Positions 31,441-42,710 of a DNA stretch of 64,000 bases are shown piece by piece. Location of the stretch: the NCBI GenBank assembly GCA_002786025.1, contig NHNW01000006.1:1107639-1171638 (forward strand). The letters run 5' to 3'. The notes beneath the pieces were generated by a model. The model saw nothing but the letters and a program-made list of their open reading frames with translations. It made no database searches and had not been told where the DNA came from. A program made the position numbers and the translations under genes. Numbering within the stretch: the stretch's first letter is position 1; every line of letters starts with the position of its first letter. Origin of the DNA: Zasmidium citrigriseum. Lineage: Eukaryota > Ascomycota > Dothideomycetes > Mycosphaerellales > Mycosphaerellaceae.

Positions 31441-32693
31441 ATGTCCCCAATGCCTACTCCACCAATCGCAATCCTTGGCGCTGGTCCTTCCGGCCTCGTC
31501 CTTGCTCGTCTACTTGAAAATCAAGGAATCGACTACATAATCTTTGAAAGAGACACAGACGGCTCAGTTGTCAATCAAGGCGGCTCTCTCGACATCCACA
31601 CTGGCTCTGGTCAACTATCCCTCGAACAAGCCGGTCTCCTCGACAATTTCAAAAAGCATGCTCGTTGGGATTGTGTTACGACTTTGGCGGACAAGCATGG
31701 CAATGTAGCTATGAGTATGGCTCAGGAGAGCAGCCGTCCTGAGATCGATCGCAAGGCTTTGAGACAACTTCTTCTTGATTCGATACCCGATCATCGGGTA
31801 CGATGGAATAGTAAAGTTGCAAGCATTACCAAGGACCGGGTTGGGAAGATGTCTGTGGAGCTCACGAATGGGAGCGTGTACTCTGGCTTTCGATTAGTCG
31901 TTGGTGCCGATGGAGCCTGGTCCAAAGCACGAAGTCTGGTAAGTCAGCCAGGGATGATCACTCTGCAGCATGACTGACCTGCGATAGGTAACGTCAGCCA
32001 AGCCAAAATACTCCGGGAAGTGCTACCTGACGACTCATATCCATCCTGGCAACCCACAGTACTCCGCCCTCGAATCGCTCGCAGGCAACGGCAGCTACAT
32101 GGGCCTGGGAGACGAAAAGTTTCTGTTCGCCCAGTACATTGGAGATGGCTCTTTCGCTATCGGCTTCGGCCTCTACCTTCCAGAGCAGTGGAGCGAGGAA
32201 GATCGATTGATCAATGACCATGAAGCGATGAAAGAGTGGATCCTGACCGAGCAGATACCAGACTGGCCGGAGATGCACCAAGATTTCATCAAGCATGCAG
32301 AGCCTGGCTGGCGAAGGTGGCCCTTGTATGCACTGCCAACGGAAGCACTGTCATGGAAGACCGTACCCGGAGTAGCCTTGGTCGGGGATGCCGCACATGT
32401 AACGTGAGTCCACAGCTTCGATCGATGTTGCGACCCTGCTGACAGTCATCTGTAGTACACCGTTTCAAGGCGAGGGCGTGAATTGTGCGATGCATGACAG
32501 CGTTCAGCTTGCGCAGCAAATCATGAAACACGGCCTGGAGCATCTCGACCAAGCAGTAGCAGAGTACGAAGAGTTGATGCTACCCCGTGGCATTGATCTG
32601 ATCGAGAGGAGCGAGAATAGCGGGAATTTTCTCTTCGCGAAAGATGCACCGTACGGATGGATGAAGAACGTCGCTGGACAAGAAGATTCGTGA
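31441..32693 (+). CDS. FAD-dependent monooxygenase (salicylate hydroxylase/TetX-like group)
   Basis: Three exons (31441-31938, 31988-32403, 32456-32693; introns 49 and 52 nt) give 383 aa. The FAD-binding GXGXXG is in AILGAGPSGLVLARLLE, followed by the acidic end of beta-2 (YIIFERD). The DG motif is LVVGADGAWSKARSL, and the second FAD motif is VALVGDAAHVTTPFQGEGVN, re-formed only after splicing of the last intron. These class A flavoproteins insert one oxygen atom using NAD(P)H. The best matches in memory are small fungal and bacterial TetX-like enzymes. It sits between a divergent regulator and a convergent transporter, as in small metabolic clusters. Substrate unknown. Confidence 0.85.
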
Positions 32694-32771
32694 TCCGGGA
32701 TTGATGTACTATGAATTAGGTTAGCTTGTAGAATACCCAATATAGCTCCTCACTCCATGCAAAATAACCAT

Positions 32772-34202
32772 TCACACTTTCTGAGGCGACAAGAGCCCTC
32801 TCGGGGTCAGCCATATCTGATCGTGTTTCCTCGGTGATCCAACTGGGATGGGGCATCGACCCTCCCGCTCCCTCTGCTTATCCTCATCCATCTCTCGAAC
32901 TTTCCAAGATCTCAAACCCCAGATGCAGGCAGCTCCAGCAAAATACATCAGGCCGACGAATACCTGAGCGGTCAAATATCCAGAAGTCGAAACCAGCTCC
33001 AAAGCAATGCCTTCCGCGAAAGTGGTCGGCAGCACTAGCGGCACGCAGATCATACCGAATGCCAGCGGCAATCTTTGAATGCCAACAATCTCAGCAGTGA
33101 CCGGTACTACTGTCGCCCAGAAAGTTCCGGTGACTGTTCCAGCGAAGAGAGCAAAGACCAGCAGGACCGCATAAGATTTAGCCGGAACCCAAATTGCAAG
33201 ACAAAAGACGCCGCAAAGTGCAGTCATAATCATCGCCATGTTAATTCTGCCAAATCGGTCAGAGCAGTATCCGACTGGTGGACGACCCAGTGCAAGGCCC
33301 AAATTGAGCACAGCCCCAACGATCGAACCTTGCTGCGCCGTCAAGCCGATTGACTGTGCGTAATTCGGCAGAGAGTACAGCAACGTGATGTATCCAAGCT
33401 CAGTGAGCCATCCCCAGCAGATAATGAGCAGTGTCGAGACGTGCGTGAGCTCTCGAAGATCAAAGCTGCGCTTGGACGGCTGGACCAGCTTGTTGCGATC
33501 TTTTAGGAGAACAGCACAAGTGAGGTTGACCACGAGTGTGCTGATGGCCAGGACGATGTATGTCCAGCGCCAACCAATACTTGCGAGGCCTGCTCCGGCG
33601 CCCAGATTGTAGGCCAGACCACCAATACCGGCTCCGGAGGAAGCTATCCCGACAGCCAGACTTCGTCGCTTCGAGAACCACTGCGGGAGAACGGCAGAAG
33701 CGGTGATGTAGAGAAAGCCCATCCCATAGCCGAAGCAGGCTCCTTGACTAAGGAACAGATGCCAGGTCTGCGTGGCAAATGACGATGCCAGCATGGAGAC
33801 AGAGACCAGAATCGTTCCGAAAAGCAGGCTCATTCGGGTGCCCAATTTCTCATTCGTCATGGAGACCAGCGGGGAAATCAGTAATGATTGAGAGATCGAA
33901 AGTCCACCGATCAAGGCGTATTGGAGGTGTGAGGCATTTCGGAAAGTCGTTTCGGAGAGGAAGTGGGCCAGAAGGACGCCCCAAGCGGCGTTGACTCCCC
34001 AGGTGTGGGCGTTGATCAGAAACACACAAGCCGTGACAATCCATCCATAGCCGCCGTCTGGAGGTACATCTTCTCTTTCTGCGACATTGACTTGTGGTCC
34101 GGTGAGTTGCTCCAATTCGACCTCTCTGCTCGGTGCTGCACTTTCTTGTCGTGGCGTTTCTGCCTGAACTTGGACTTCGGTTTGCTCGTCGCCTCGAGCC
34201 AT
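32772..34202 (-). CDS. MFS transporter, monocarboxylate-transporter-like
   Basis: Intronless, 476 aa, start ATG 34202. The diagnostic PPDGGYGWIVTACVFLINAH opens the first membrane helix, as in the fungal MCT family. Twelve hydrophobic segments follow, including a GxxxGxGxG-type helix (AVGIASSGAGIGGLAYNLGA) and the loop GRPPVGYCSDRFGRINMAMI. These plasma-membrane carriers move monocarboxylates or related acids, and many fungal members lie in secondary-metabolism clusters. It converges on the monooxygenase with only 78 bp between stops. Direction and substrate cannot be read from sequence. Confidence 0.88.
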   Translation of the reverse strand: MARGDEQTEVQVQAETPRQESAAPSREVELEQLTGPQVNVAEREDVPPDGGYGWIVTACVFLINAHTWGVNAAWGVLLAHFLSETTFRNASHLQYALIGGLSISQSLLISPLVSMTNEKLGTRMSLLFGTILVSVSMLASSFATQTWHLFLSQGACFGYGMGFLYITASAVLPQWFSKRRSLAVGIASSGAGIGGLAYNLGAGAGLASIGWRWTYIVLAISTLVVNLTCAVLLKDRNKLVQPSKRSFDLRELTHVSTLLIICWGWLTELGYITLLYSLPNYAQSIGLTAQQGSIVGAVLNLGLALGRPPVGYCSDRFGRINMAMIMTALCGVFCLAIWVPAKSYAVLLVFALFAGTVTGTFWATVVPVTAEIVGIQRLPLAFGMICVPLVLPTTFAEGIALELVSTSGYLTAQVFVGLMYFAGAACIWGLRSWKVREMDEDKQREREGRCPIPVGSPRKHDQIWLTPRGLLSPQKV

Positions 34203-34729
34203 TTTACCGCCGAATGAGAAGTTGCTCTGCTATTCTGGCGATAGAATCGATACTTCTCTTATATCGATGTCGATACAGTCATAGGGCGTCATGGAACATG
34301 CTCGGGCTAAATTTTCACACCAAGCATGCCCCTAGCCATATGAGGAAGTTAGCTAGATGCCCTTAGGTAACTGCAGCCCACCACCCAGGGACTTTCCTTC
34401 CTCTTTCAACATGATGTCTTAGTGGCGTCTCTCAACATTGTTGGATTTGCTCAATGCATTGACATTGACCTGACATTGACCGCAAACTCACGGCTATCGT
34501 TTCAATGAAGATGTTGTGTGCAAGTGCGAGTGCCGAAAGTCAACCCACTCATTTGCACATGCAAGAACGACAGAGTGGAAACAGGGGCAAATTGGGTCTG
34601 TCGTTAAGCCATGAAATACTTTCAAGCCTATGACTTCGTTGTCAAGAAGTATTTGGACGAGATGCCCTCGCCAACGGAACTGCAAAGACGCCAGCATCCT
34701 CACAGTCCGCATAGGTCCATCTCAATTGA
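34203..34729. other. Intergenic, no gene seen
   Basis: Promoter side of the transporter gene. A TTATATCG run near 34,259 could serve as its TATA region. Nothing else recognised. Confidence 0.35.
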
Positions 34730-35308
34730 TCACTTCCGACCTTTACCACAACGTCGCTGGAGAATCATTCGAACGGGCTTGAAGCGATCCTCTCGAGTCC
34801 TTTCACGAAGCGGCACGATCGATAGCGCCTGCGGATCAGTCTGGACTTTCGGAACAGCAGGTCGTCTCCACCCCGTCAGTATCCGCCTGGTGATCAAGAA
34901 CTCTTCCACCTGCTCATGGGCCTTGATCGCCTCCTCGAGCTGCCTGAGATATTCCACAACTTGTTCCATCCCCGAATTCGCGCGCCGGAGAGCCCACTCG
35001 ACGTTGTTGTAGTTCCCTTCGTTAAGGCTGAGCGCGGCGAAGTTCGCGACACCTTTGAGACTGGCGAGGACCGTAGGCGCGTAGCTTGTGTCGCCGTGTG
35101 CGAAGGCGAAGGTGCAAGTCATCCGGTATTGGAACTTGACCAGGTGGTTGCCGACTACTCTTGACTCGAGGGCTACGAAGCGCTCCATGAGGTGGCAATA
35201 GGCTGCTTCGGCATTGTTGATGGCTTGGAAGAGTGCATTTTGCCGGCCATAGAGGCGAGCCAGATCTGCCTCGAAAGCGTCGAACGACGGCCATTGGAAT
35301 TGGTACAT
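34730..35308 (-). CDS. Hypothetical helical protein
   Basis: From ATG 35308 (MYQFQWPSFDAFEADLARLY) the frame gives 192 aa. It is rich in predicted helix (NALFQAINNAEAAYCHLMER, EYLRQLEEAIKAHEQVEEFL) and has a basic C-terminus. The frame stays open upstream to 35,614, but without an ATG; an apparent intron end (CTAAC...CAG) at 35,329-35,340 suggests an upstream exon that I cannot join in frame. No family recognised. It lies head to tail with the SnoaL-like gene and could be a cluster member. Confidence 0.45.
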   Translation of the reverse strand: MYQFQWPSFDAFEADLARLYGRQNALFQAINNAEAAYCHLMERFVALESRVVGNHLVKFQYRMTCTFAFAHGDTSYAPTVLASLKGVANFAALSLNEGNYNNVEWALRRANSGMEQVVEYLRQLEEAIKAHEQVEEFLITRRILTGWRRPAVPKVQTDPQALSIVPLRERTREDRFKPVRMILQRRCGKGRK

Positions 35309-36027
35309 GGCCGATGAGCGAACAAGGTCTGGATGGTTAGTGTCAGTAAGTGGAGTCTGTAAAGAGCTGCGGCCAGCCCAGATATGGTCACTTACAATCT
35401 TATGAGAGGTTTCTGGCGTGCTAACTCGACAGCATATCCCTTCAGCATATGTCGCCGACGCCGCGAAGTCTTGCGCCTTTGTTGAAATGGCCGGCGTCGA
35501 GGTCGTGATCTTTCTTAAGTCTCGCACGACAAAGATGTCACGCAAGAACGATGTCCTCCAAGCGACGAGCACAAAGGCGATTCGAGTACAATTGCCGGGT
35601 GGTCTGGTTGTCAAGTCGACTTAGCTGGAGAAGCGGAGCACGAAAAGCTGCCGCCGTCGAAATCGGCATGTGATCAGGGGTCAAGCCAAGCTTGGACATC
35701 TCCCTTCTCAGGCGCTTCAGAGATCCTGTGTGGTCGAGCATACCTACCAAAGGGGCCTATATTTGATATAAAGCATTTGAAAGCCGGTTTTTCAAAGACA
35801 TACTAGAGACAATCCATATGTAAACTTAGCACTCAATCGCTCGGTTCGCGAAGACGACAGAGTTCTGTATATGCAGTGCCTATCTGCTTGCTGTCGTTTG
35901 CTATCCTTAAAGGGGTATTGGAAGAACGATGCAAGATGAACTTAAGCGACGTTCCCATTATCTACATGTGCCTGGAGTAAGAAGGAAGGATTTCGATCAT
36001 ACACACACCTTTCCGGACAGCTTCATA
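35309..36027. other. Unassigned; possible upstream exon of the hypothetical gene
   Basis: Open stretches on the minus strand (35,538-35,750, and the extension to 35,614) have protein-like composition but no motif. The rest is non-coding as far as I can see. Confidence 0.3.
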
Positions 36028-36507
36028 TCAAGTATCCTTCTTTTTGCCCTTCGCTTCCACGTTCATTGCATCCAAAACCTCCCTCGCCAAAAGCGAATCC
36101 GCAAACTGCAAAACCTCTCTCACCCGCTTCCCATCCTCCGTCATCCACAACGTATTCATCTGCGTAATCTCAAGCTCCCTTCCATCCTTATACATCGCAT
36201 GTCTCATCGTATGCAGAACGACCTTACACTGCTTCTCATCGACCGTCATATCCAGAATCCGATTGTTGTAGACGTCATGAGCGGCGATGTTGGCACCTTC
36301 TAGCTGTTCAAATTCTGAGACTGAAAGGCCGTTGGCGAGAGAGGGGAGAAGTCTGGTGAAGGATGGAGGGGCGAAAGTTCGTTTGCAGTCGGGTGTGAGG
36401 GTTTGTGAGAGGCGTGTTGGGTCTTGTGTGGCAAAGGCTTGGTTGTAGGATTCTATCCAGGCCCGGGCTGTGGTTTCGAGTTGGTCGTACAGAGATGTTG
36501 ATACCAT
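36028..36507 (-). CDS. SnoaL/NTF2-like protein
   Basis: Intronless 159-aa protein, ATG 36507. Helix LETTARAWIESYNQAFATQD, then LTPDCKRTFAPPSF, a long VYNNRILDMTVDEKQCKVVL strand region, and ITQMNTLWMTEDGKRVREVL at the back of the fold: a typical NTF2-like layout. Fungal members in secondary-metabolite clusters act as small cyclases, isomerases or hydratases, often paired with epoxide-forming or hydrolysing enzymes. Here the next gene is an epoxide hydrolase in the same orientation. Catalytic residues are not assignable. Confidence 0.72.
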   Translation of the reverse strand: MVSTSLYDQLETTARAWIESYNQAFATQDPTRLSQTLTPDCKRTFAPPSFTRLLPSLANGLSVSEFEQLEGANIAAHDVYNNRILDMTVDEKQCKVVLHTMRHAMYKDGRELEITQMNTLWMTEDGKRVREVLQFADSLLAREVLDAMNVEAKGKKKDT

Positions 36508-36745
36508 TGTCGTTTAAAACATTCGGGCCTCAGAGAGTAGACTTGGGCCATTTGATATACTTGAGAGGTGCCTAGGCTAAATAGCAGACATATATCGCAA
36601 AGCAGTCTCATCTGCCCCTGCTAGATGGCAGTTGACCAGCTGATCATTTTGGTAGGCATTGCGACCCAGCCACTCAGCGGAGGTATCACTGCATCAGCTC
36701 CAAATGACCAAATGCACGTCTTGCCGCTGGCGCTATCGAAGGCAG

Positions 36746-37894
36746 TCATCTCACATGCTCAAACGTCTCCCTAACCTCCCTCACAAACAAATCCGGTACT
36801 TCCCAAGCAGCGAAATGACCTCCCCTCTCCACATCTCTCCAGTGCACAATATTCTTATAGTACCGCTCGCCCCAGCTCCGTGGTGAATAGTTCGTATCCC
36901 CAGGAAAGACACTAACACCCACAGGAATCTCAATCGGCAGGGCAGTATTGTCCTCGTCCTCCCAGTAGTGCTTCGCAGACGAACCACCGGAATTGCTGAG
37001 CCAGTACACCATAATGTTGTCGAGGACTTCGTCTTTCGTTAGGACGTCATGCAGATTGCCGGAGTGTTGGGTCCATGCGTAGAGCTTTTCATAAATCCAT
37101 GCTGCTTGGCCGATGGGCGAGTCTGCCAGGGCGTAGGAGACGGTTTGGGGACGAGTCGCTTGTAATTTGAAGTAGCCGCTCTCGGAGTCCCTGAAATTCG
37201 TATGCTTCTTCAATGCAAGCTCTTCGCCAGGACCGGACGGTTTGCCGTTAATCTCTTTAAAGGCGTCGAAGAAGGCGGTGTTCATATGGGCTCCGATGAG
37301 CGATTCTGGTGGATTTTCGCTCGCCATCATTGCAACGATATCGGCACCCCAGTCGCCGCCTTGAGCGACCCATCTGTCGTAGCCAAGGCCCTCCATCAGT
37401 TTGGAGAATGCGTTGCCCATACGTTTGCGGTTCCAGCCAGCTGTCGTTGGTTTCCCAGACCATCCGTAGCCGGGTAATGACGGAATGACCAGATGGAATG
37501 CTTGCTTTGAAGTACCTCCATGAGCCTCGGGATTGATCAGTGGATCGATGACTTTGCGGAATTCGAGAATGGAACCTGGCCACCCATGGATCAGCAACAT
37601 CGGCAAAGCATCCTTGGCCGAAGATCTGATGTGCAAGAAATGTATGTCTAGTCCATCGATCCCGACGGTGTACTGAGGATGGCTGTTGAACCACCTCTCG
37701 CACGGCCTCCAATCGTAGTCATTCAGCCAGTATTCGTGAAGAGCTTGGATAGCATTGACGGGGACACCCTGCTTCCAGCCTGGCACGGTCTCAGTGGATG
37801 GCCATCGAACAGCAGCGAGCCGAGATTTGAGATGTGTTAGCTGGCTTTGAGGTATCGAGAGCTTGAGCGGTTGAATCAAGATGTTCTCTTCCAT
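36746..37894 (-). CDS. Microsomal-type epoxide hydrolase (alpha/beta hydrolase)
   Basis: Intronless 382-aa enzyme with the EHN N-terminal region (WPSTETVPGWKQGVPVNAIQ, EYWLNDYDWRPCERWFN). The oxyanion motif is HGWPGS (103-108), the nucleophile is Asp181 in QGGDWGADIV, and the catalytic His360 sits in GGHFAAWE. The lid region contains SGYFKLQATRPQTVSYALAD. Such enzymes open epoxides to diols through a covalent alkyl-enzyme; fungal members detoxify lipophilic epoxides or work in biosynthesis. All three core motifs are intact. It is co-oriented with the SnoaL-like gene. Confidence 0.9.
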   Translation of the reverse strand: MEENILIQPLKLSIPQSQLTHLKSRLAAVRWPSTETVPGWKQGVPVNAIQALHEYWLNDYDWRPCERWFNSHPQYTVGIDGLDIHFLHIRSSAKDALPMLLIHGWPGSILEFRKVIDPLINPEAHGGTSKQAFHLVIPSLPGYGWSGKPTTAGWNRKRMGNAFSKLMEGLGYDRWVAQGGDWGADIVAMMASENPPESLIGAHMNTAFFDAFKEINGKPSGPGEELALKKHTNFRDSESGYFKLQATRPQTVSYALADSPIGQAAWIYEKLYAWTQHSGNLHDVLTKDEVLDNIMVYWLSNSGGSSAKHYWEDEDNTALPIEIPVGVSVFPGDTNYSPRSWGERYYKNIVHWRDVERGGHFAAWEVPDLFVREVRETFEHVR

Positions 37895-38094
37895 GATATC
37901 TGCTATACAGACGATAAGAGTCGGCGGTCACAACCTGGCAGGGCGTGAATGAGTGAGCAGCACGATTAAATCCAGTGTGAAGTCCATCTTGAGGTAGGGC
38001 GACGACTTATAGTCTCGATGACACAGCCATAATGTAGACACCGTCAGTCTTGATCGAGAAGACATAGGCTATTGCCTCAGAACTCCACAGCTTA

Positions 38095-40879
38095 TTACTC
38101 AGCAGTGGACCAGCTTGAGCTTAAGTTAGTAGAAGCGGAATCGTTCATGAGGATCATGCTTCGACATTCTTGCAACCGTTTCGACGCCTCAATCAGTAGC
38201 TCCGGGTCCGCATTCGAGAAATTTTGCGAAAGCACTGCCAGCACCGAAGCGCAGCCTTGCACAGTCAGGATCTGCGAGAGCTGTCCAGAATCATCGATTG
38301 CGGCGCAGAGTGTCAAGTATTGGCAGCACCTGGCTTGGTCGTCTAAACCATCATTCGCCCATTGCTGCTGAGCCAGTGCTGATGCAGAATGAGTAATATA
38401 CAGTCTTCTTGCGTGCTGATATGAGAAGACAATCAGTGCGGAAAGGTAAAGGCCCCAAGGTCGGTAGAAGAGTGGGTCTGTTCGAGTGTTGTACTTGATA
38501 GCCTTGGTGGCGTGCTCAATCGGTCGAGAAGTCCTCAAGTTGGGTTTCAGAAGTGACTCGTGTAGCAACTTCATGGCGTGCAAGACTGCGTGGCGTGCGA
38601 CTGGTGTAGCAGCCCATGACTTCACACGCTGGACGACATTGAGATAGTCCTGACGCAAGTTAGCAAGATAGATAAGGATGTTGTGCCACACATACTTTTC
38701 TTGAGACTTTGCGGCCGAGCAGTCGTTTCGATCCTGAGTAGATCTGAATATCAATGATATCGGCATGCATCGTCATATGGGCGAGGTGGAAGAGCACCGC
38801 GGGGGCAGCGGCGTTCATGTCTGGGCTTTGAGCTCCATCGCCATCGCCAGTCTTTGCACCAGCAGCCTGTTCGAAGCTCGTTCTCCAATGGCCGAAAGCG
38901 TATAGCAGCAAAGATCTCCACCGGCCTTGTTCTCGCATAGATGGGACTGTCTCCAAGAATTGTAGATGCTTCTCCCGGCGACTGATATGCCAGCCAACGC
39001 TCAGCAGCCCTGCCATTAGGAGAATGCGAGCAGGTGCGTGAGTGTGGACTTCGTGGGCGTGAAGACTTCTTTTGAGTCCATCAAGAAAGTTGACCGGCCG
39101 AATGCCATACATTTTCATGTTCGCTTCGAGGCGTTGGACTTCTGCCGCACTTGTCGCTTTCCACAGCGAATCGTCGCAAGGCATGCATAGTCGTATTTCG
39201 TTCGCAGCCATGTCTGTCGATGTCAGCACAGTCAGACTGTAGTCCTCAATATGGATGGTTCCCACCAGCAGCATGCCCAAACATGACGGCATGCAAAGTA
39301 TCCATCTGGAAAGCAGTAAAGACGACTCTGTTGAAACTCTCATTTCTCACCCAGTGTATCCACCAAGAATTTTCGTGCGAGCTGGTATGCCGCTGAAAGG
39401 TCTCACCGTTGTTGACTGGGCTACCGTATCTGGTTGGCATCTCACTCGACGGGCTCTCGCTACCTGAGCGTCCAACAAGCGGGCTGCCGCGCCGCAGTAG
39501 AGTGAGAGTGGATGCATGGTGGATGTGCGCCCGCTCATGCAGCTTTCGTGTGGAACACTGCTTCTCGTAGAATTCGACCAGGAGCAGAGCTTGAGCCGCC
39601 CAGAGTTGGACAGGTGGCTGGGCATCGTTGTCGGTCTGTAACAGCTTGTCAGATGTTGCCAACGGAAAATATTCTGACGAATCTCAGCAATACTCACGAA
39701 GATTTCCCATCGCAGATTGGTAATGATCAAGTCGCCCAGCTCTTTGAATTCATACAAGCTCCCCTTTGGTTTCGAGCGAGCAAGACCTGATGTACCAAGT
39801 GCTATCATTGCCAGAAGAAGTAGGACATTGCAGGAATTGTTAGAGAAGGTAGGCTGATGGATGAAAGGCACTTGCCTGGAGCCCAACCAGAAGTTTGCCA
39901 TTAGGTTGTCCAGAACAGCTGCGGTCAGGTTGGGGAAGTTTTGTCCGTCGCCGCTGAAAAGAACATGGTTGGTGTCTTGAGTGAAAGTGCCTCTCTGTCC
40001 TCGCTGCTTCCAGAGGAAGAGCGATATCAGTGATGTTATTTCAGCATGCCGCTGCTCCGAAATGGCTCCACGATCGTGGGAGGCGTCCGAGCCGGGTGTA
40101 ACACCGCTTACAGACTGAGCGTTAGGTCGACTCGCGGATCCAGACTGATCGTTGTTGAACGCTGGGGCGTCCAAATTCCAAGTATCCTTTGGCGAGTATT
40201 CCAGTCCAAAGTCAAGAAATGAGAGGTTCGTGAGGTTGAAGTCATCGTAATGCGAGCCCGGGCTTTCGAACAGCCAAGCGGCGAAATTATCGTTCGTTTG
40301 CCCGGCATCATCACTCACGAAAGCGGCGCCAGCACTTTGCAGCTGGGGCGAGTCTGAATTCTGTGTGTCAAGGCTGCCGAGAGTCATTGATAGAGACTCT
40401 CCGGGACGATTGGCTGCGGCGGTGGTGGAAATATTAGTGGGCGGCACATTCGATGCACTTCTTGCCCGGTCTCCAACATCCGCGCGAGCTGGTCCATCGT
40501 TCTTGTTGGCAGCATGTTCTCCATGTGCAGAGTCAATGGCACCATCGGACGCGGCGATATGATCTGACGGGCGCGTGGACAATAACGCTTCATGTCGTGC
40601 TTTGTGCCTCGCAAATAGATCCGGCCGAACGAAAGTATGGCCGCAGTGAGGTTCTTCACATCGGAAGACCTCTTTTGGTTTGTGGTTAAGCTCGTGTCGG
40701 TGCAGATGTTCGGCTCGGCTTGGGGGTAATTAGTGGGGGAATGCAAATGGGACAGTCGGGGCAGCCTACGAGTAGCGTTTGCCGCATCCATCATGCTGGC
40801 ACTCGAAGCGTTTGGCCTGGCCGGCCCTGCTTGCCCGCTGTCGCTTTGCTGGCCTCTCCGTTGTGGATTCATCATCCAT
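38095..40879 (-). CDS. C2H2 zinc-finger plus Fungal_trans transcription factor
   Basis: Five exons (40879-40770, 40718-39698, 39635-39266, 39213-38696, 38649-38095; introns 46-62 nt) join in frame to 857 aa. The first C2H2 finger is split by intron 1 (KRFECQHDGCGKRYS / RAEHLHRHELNH). A second follows: FRCEEPHCGHTFVRPDLFAR HKARH. After a disordered acidic stretch comes the Fungal_trans domain: FWLGSRQVPFIHQPTF, LWAAQALLLVEFYEKQCSTR, the RWVHWIxxES-like block (WWIHWVRNESFNRVVFTAFQ), and NEIRLCMPCDDSLW. This two-finger plus Fungal_trans layout is typical of ascomycete nuclear regulators, some in secondary-metabolite or stress control. It closes the accessory block. Confidence 0.87.
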
Positions 40880-42710
40880 CTTGGCAGGTCATCGCCGTGG
40901 GAGGCTCGTGGGGGTCACTCGGGCGGAGCTGGACTCTCAACAACCCTTTCTCAGTGAGACTCTGCTCGAGGGTATTTTTCATGCGCTTGAAGAAGTGGGC
41001 ATTGAGATTCGCTCTTGTCTCATGTTGCCATGGGTTGGTGTAAGAGGTGCATGTCGATGGCGAGGAGGTGAAGTTGGATGGCGCCCCCACTGTTTCCCCG
41101 CCACGGGCTGGGATTTAAATATAGAACTAGCTTCTCTGACGCCTGCGACTTCATCTCCTTTTCATCCACCATCAAGATCAACGACACCATGGATGTCAAC
41201 CACATCCCTACGTTGGACAAAACTGCGACCATGAAAAATGTTGCACGAGCGTGGCTCATCGGGCCATATGACCCTCAAGGCAACGTATGCGTGAGAACAG
41301 TCTTCTTCTGCCATGATTGATGCTACGCGATCCAATGTACAACCCGCCGGAAAGGGTTTCATGGGCGTCGTGGTTGTCTGTGGCCGGCTTATGGAAATAC
41401 TTGCGCCATGTAGGCTCGCTTCCTAGTCGAGCCCATGTGGCGTCGACGAATTTGTTCCATTGAATATGCTAAAGCCAAGCTTTTGGCCACAGACAGACGA
41501 ATCCGGCGCCAACAGACAGACTGGCCACAGATAAACAACTGGCTATATTCGGAAGATTACGAGGACTGCGAAACGCCGGGAAACCCGAGTCCCTCAGGCG
41601 CCATACACAAGGAGAAAGGCCTCTCCAACGCCATGGCACACGAGCTGGCTGCAGACCACTTTCTTCTCAGGTGCTCCGGGAATAGACTGGCTACCTATCG
41701 ACAGTCTGTATTTGAAGGTGTGAAAGTCCGCTGGTGGGCATCCAAGTCACGACCTCCTAAGCAACCGGCTTCCGTGACAGCGCGGTCTGATGTTGGATAT
41801 CGGCCGCAGACTGCCTCCTGGTACCAGACGCCTCACAAGCAGCTAACCAGCCTTTCCACCTGCTGCGAAGCGAATTCAAGCACCGACTACGGCCAATTCT
41901 TGTCAAAGCGGATCTGCTAGCCGGAAATCGGCTGCCAAAAATGCTTGGCACGCACATGCTGCTACGGCTGCATTCACTCAAAGACTATCCCGCCAAGGAT
42001 CTCGTGTCTTGGTTCTTTTGGAGCTGACGTCATGTTTCTCAAGTGAAGCATTGGAAGACTGCTCCTTTACTGACACTGATTGGTCGGTGTTCAATTGAAA
42101 CTGCCCGTATGCCTGCGCACGGCCCCTCTTCAGCACATGCTCTGCCCTGACCTTCAAGAGGAAACCAATTCCAAGTGGCCACAGACATACCTCCAACATT
42201 TGATACCACTCTTCAGACATCGAGGCACATACTTGGTACGTAAGACACTAATGCCAGACCTACATTGTGGCTTGAGACAATTCAAGAACCATCGACCTTG
42301 GCGGAGGTTCAATAAGGACAACAGGGCTTCATTGCGAAGACATTGTGCTAATTATCACATGCAGATTCAGCCACAGCTCTTCACTGCGTCGGTGGCTGCG
42401 ACATCTGACTGGTTCGCACTTCCTCCGCTGCCACAGTCATTTAAGATCGCTTCTACTGCGGCTGCCTACCATCTTTCGACCTTTCAACTTCGTCACACTG
42501 CAACATCTTCGACGATATCAAGCAGAACAACTGCATTCATCCACTGACTGAGGCGCGGCCTTCATCAGTGAGCATTGCCATCGCGCTCGGCACACTCAGC
42601 GACGCCGTCCGCAGCCACGACAACAGCTTCACGCGCAGCATCACCACCGCCACTTGCTCGTCAAAACAACGCCGGACAACATCACCTCATCATTACCAGC
42701 CTTGGAAACC
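40880..42710. other. Long unassigned stretch, promoter side of regulator and of GTPase
   Basis: 1.8 kb with no supported gene. A 43-codon frame at 41,189 has a good ATG context behind a TTTAAATATAG run and might be a first exon (possible donor GTATGC near 41,286). A 161-codon frame at 41,435-41,920 is Ser/Arg-rich with no motif. Neither has a partner exon that I can join. Confidence 0.35.

Noticed and set aside
29006..40879. Complete secondary-metabolite cluster with PKS or NRPS
   Set aside because: No ketosynthase, condensation, adenylation or terpene synthase motif occurs anywhere in the window.
41189..41320. 43-codon frame behind a TATA-like run
   Set aside because: Could be a first exon, but no downstream exon joins in frame; left as unassigned.
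41435..41920. 161-codon plus-strand frame
   Set aside because: No family motif, Ser/Arg-rich composition, no consistent introns or promoter; probably chance.
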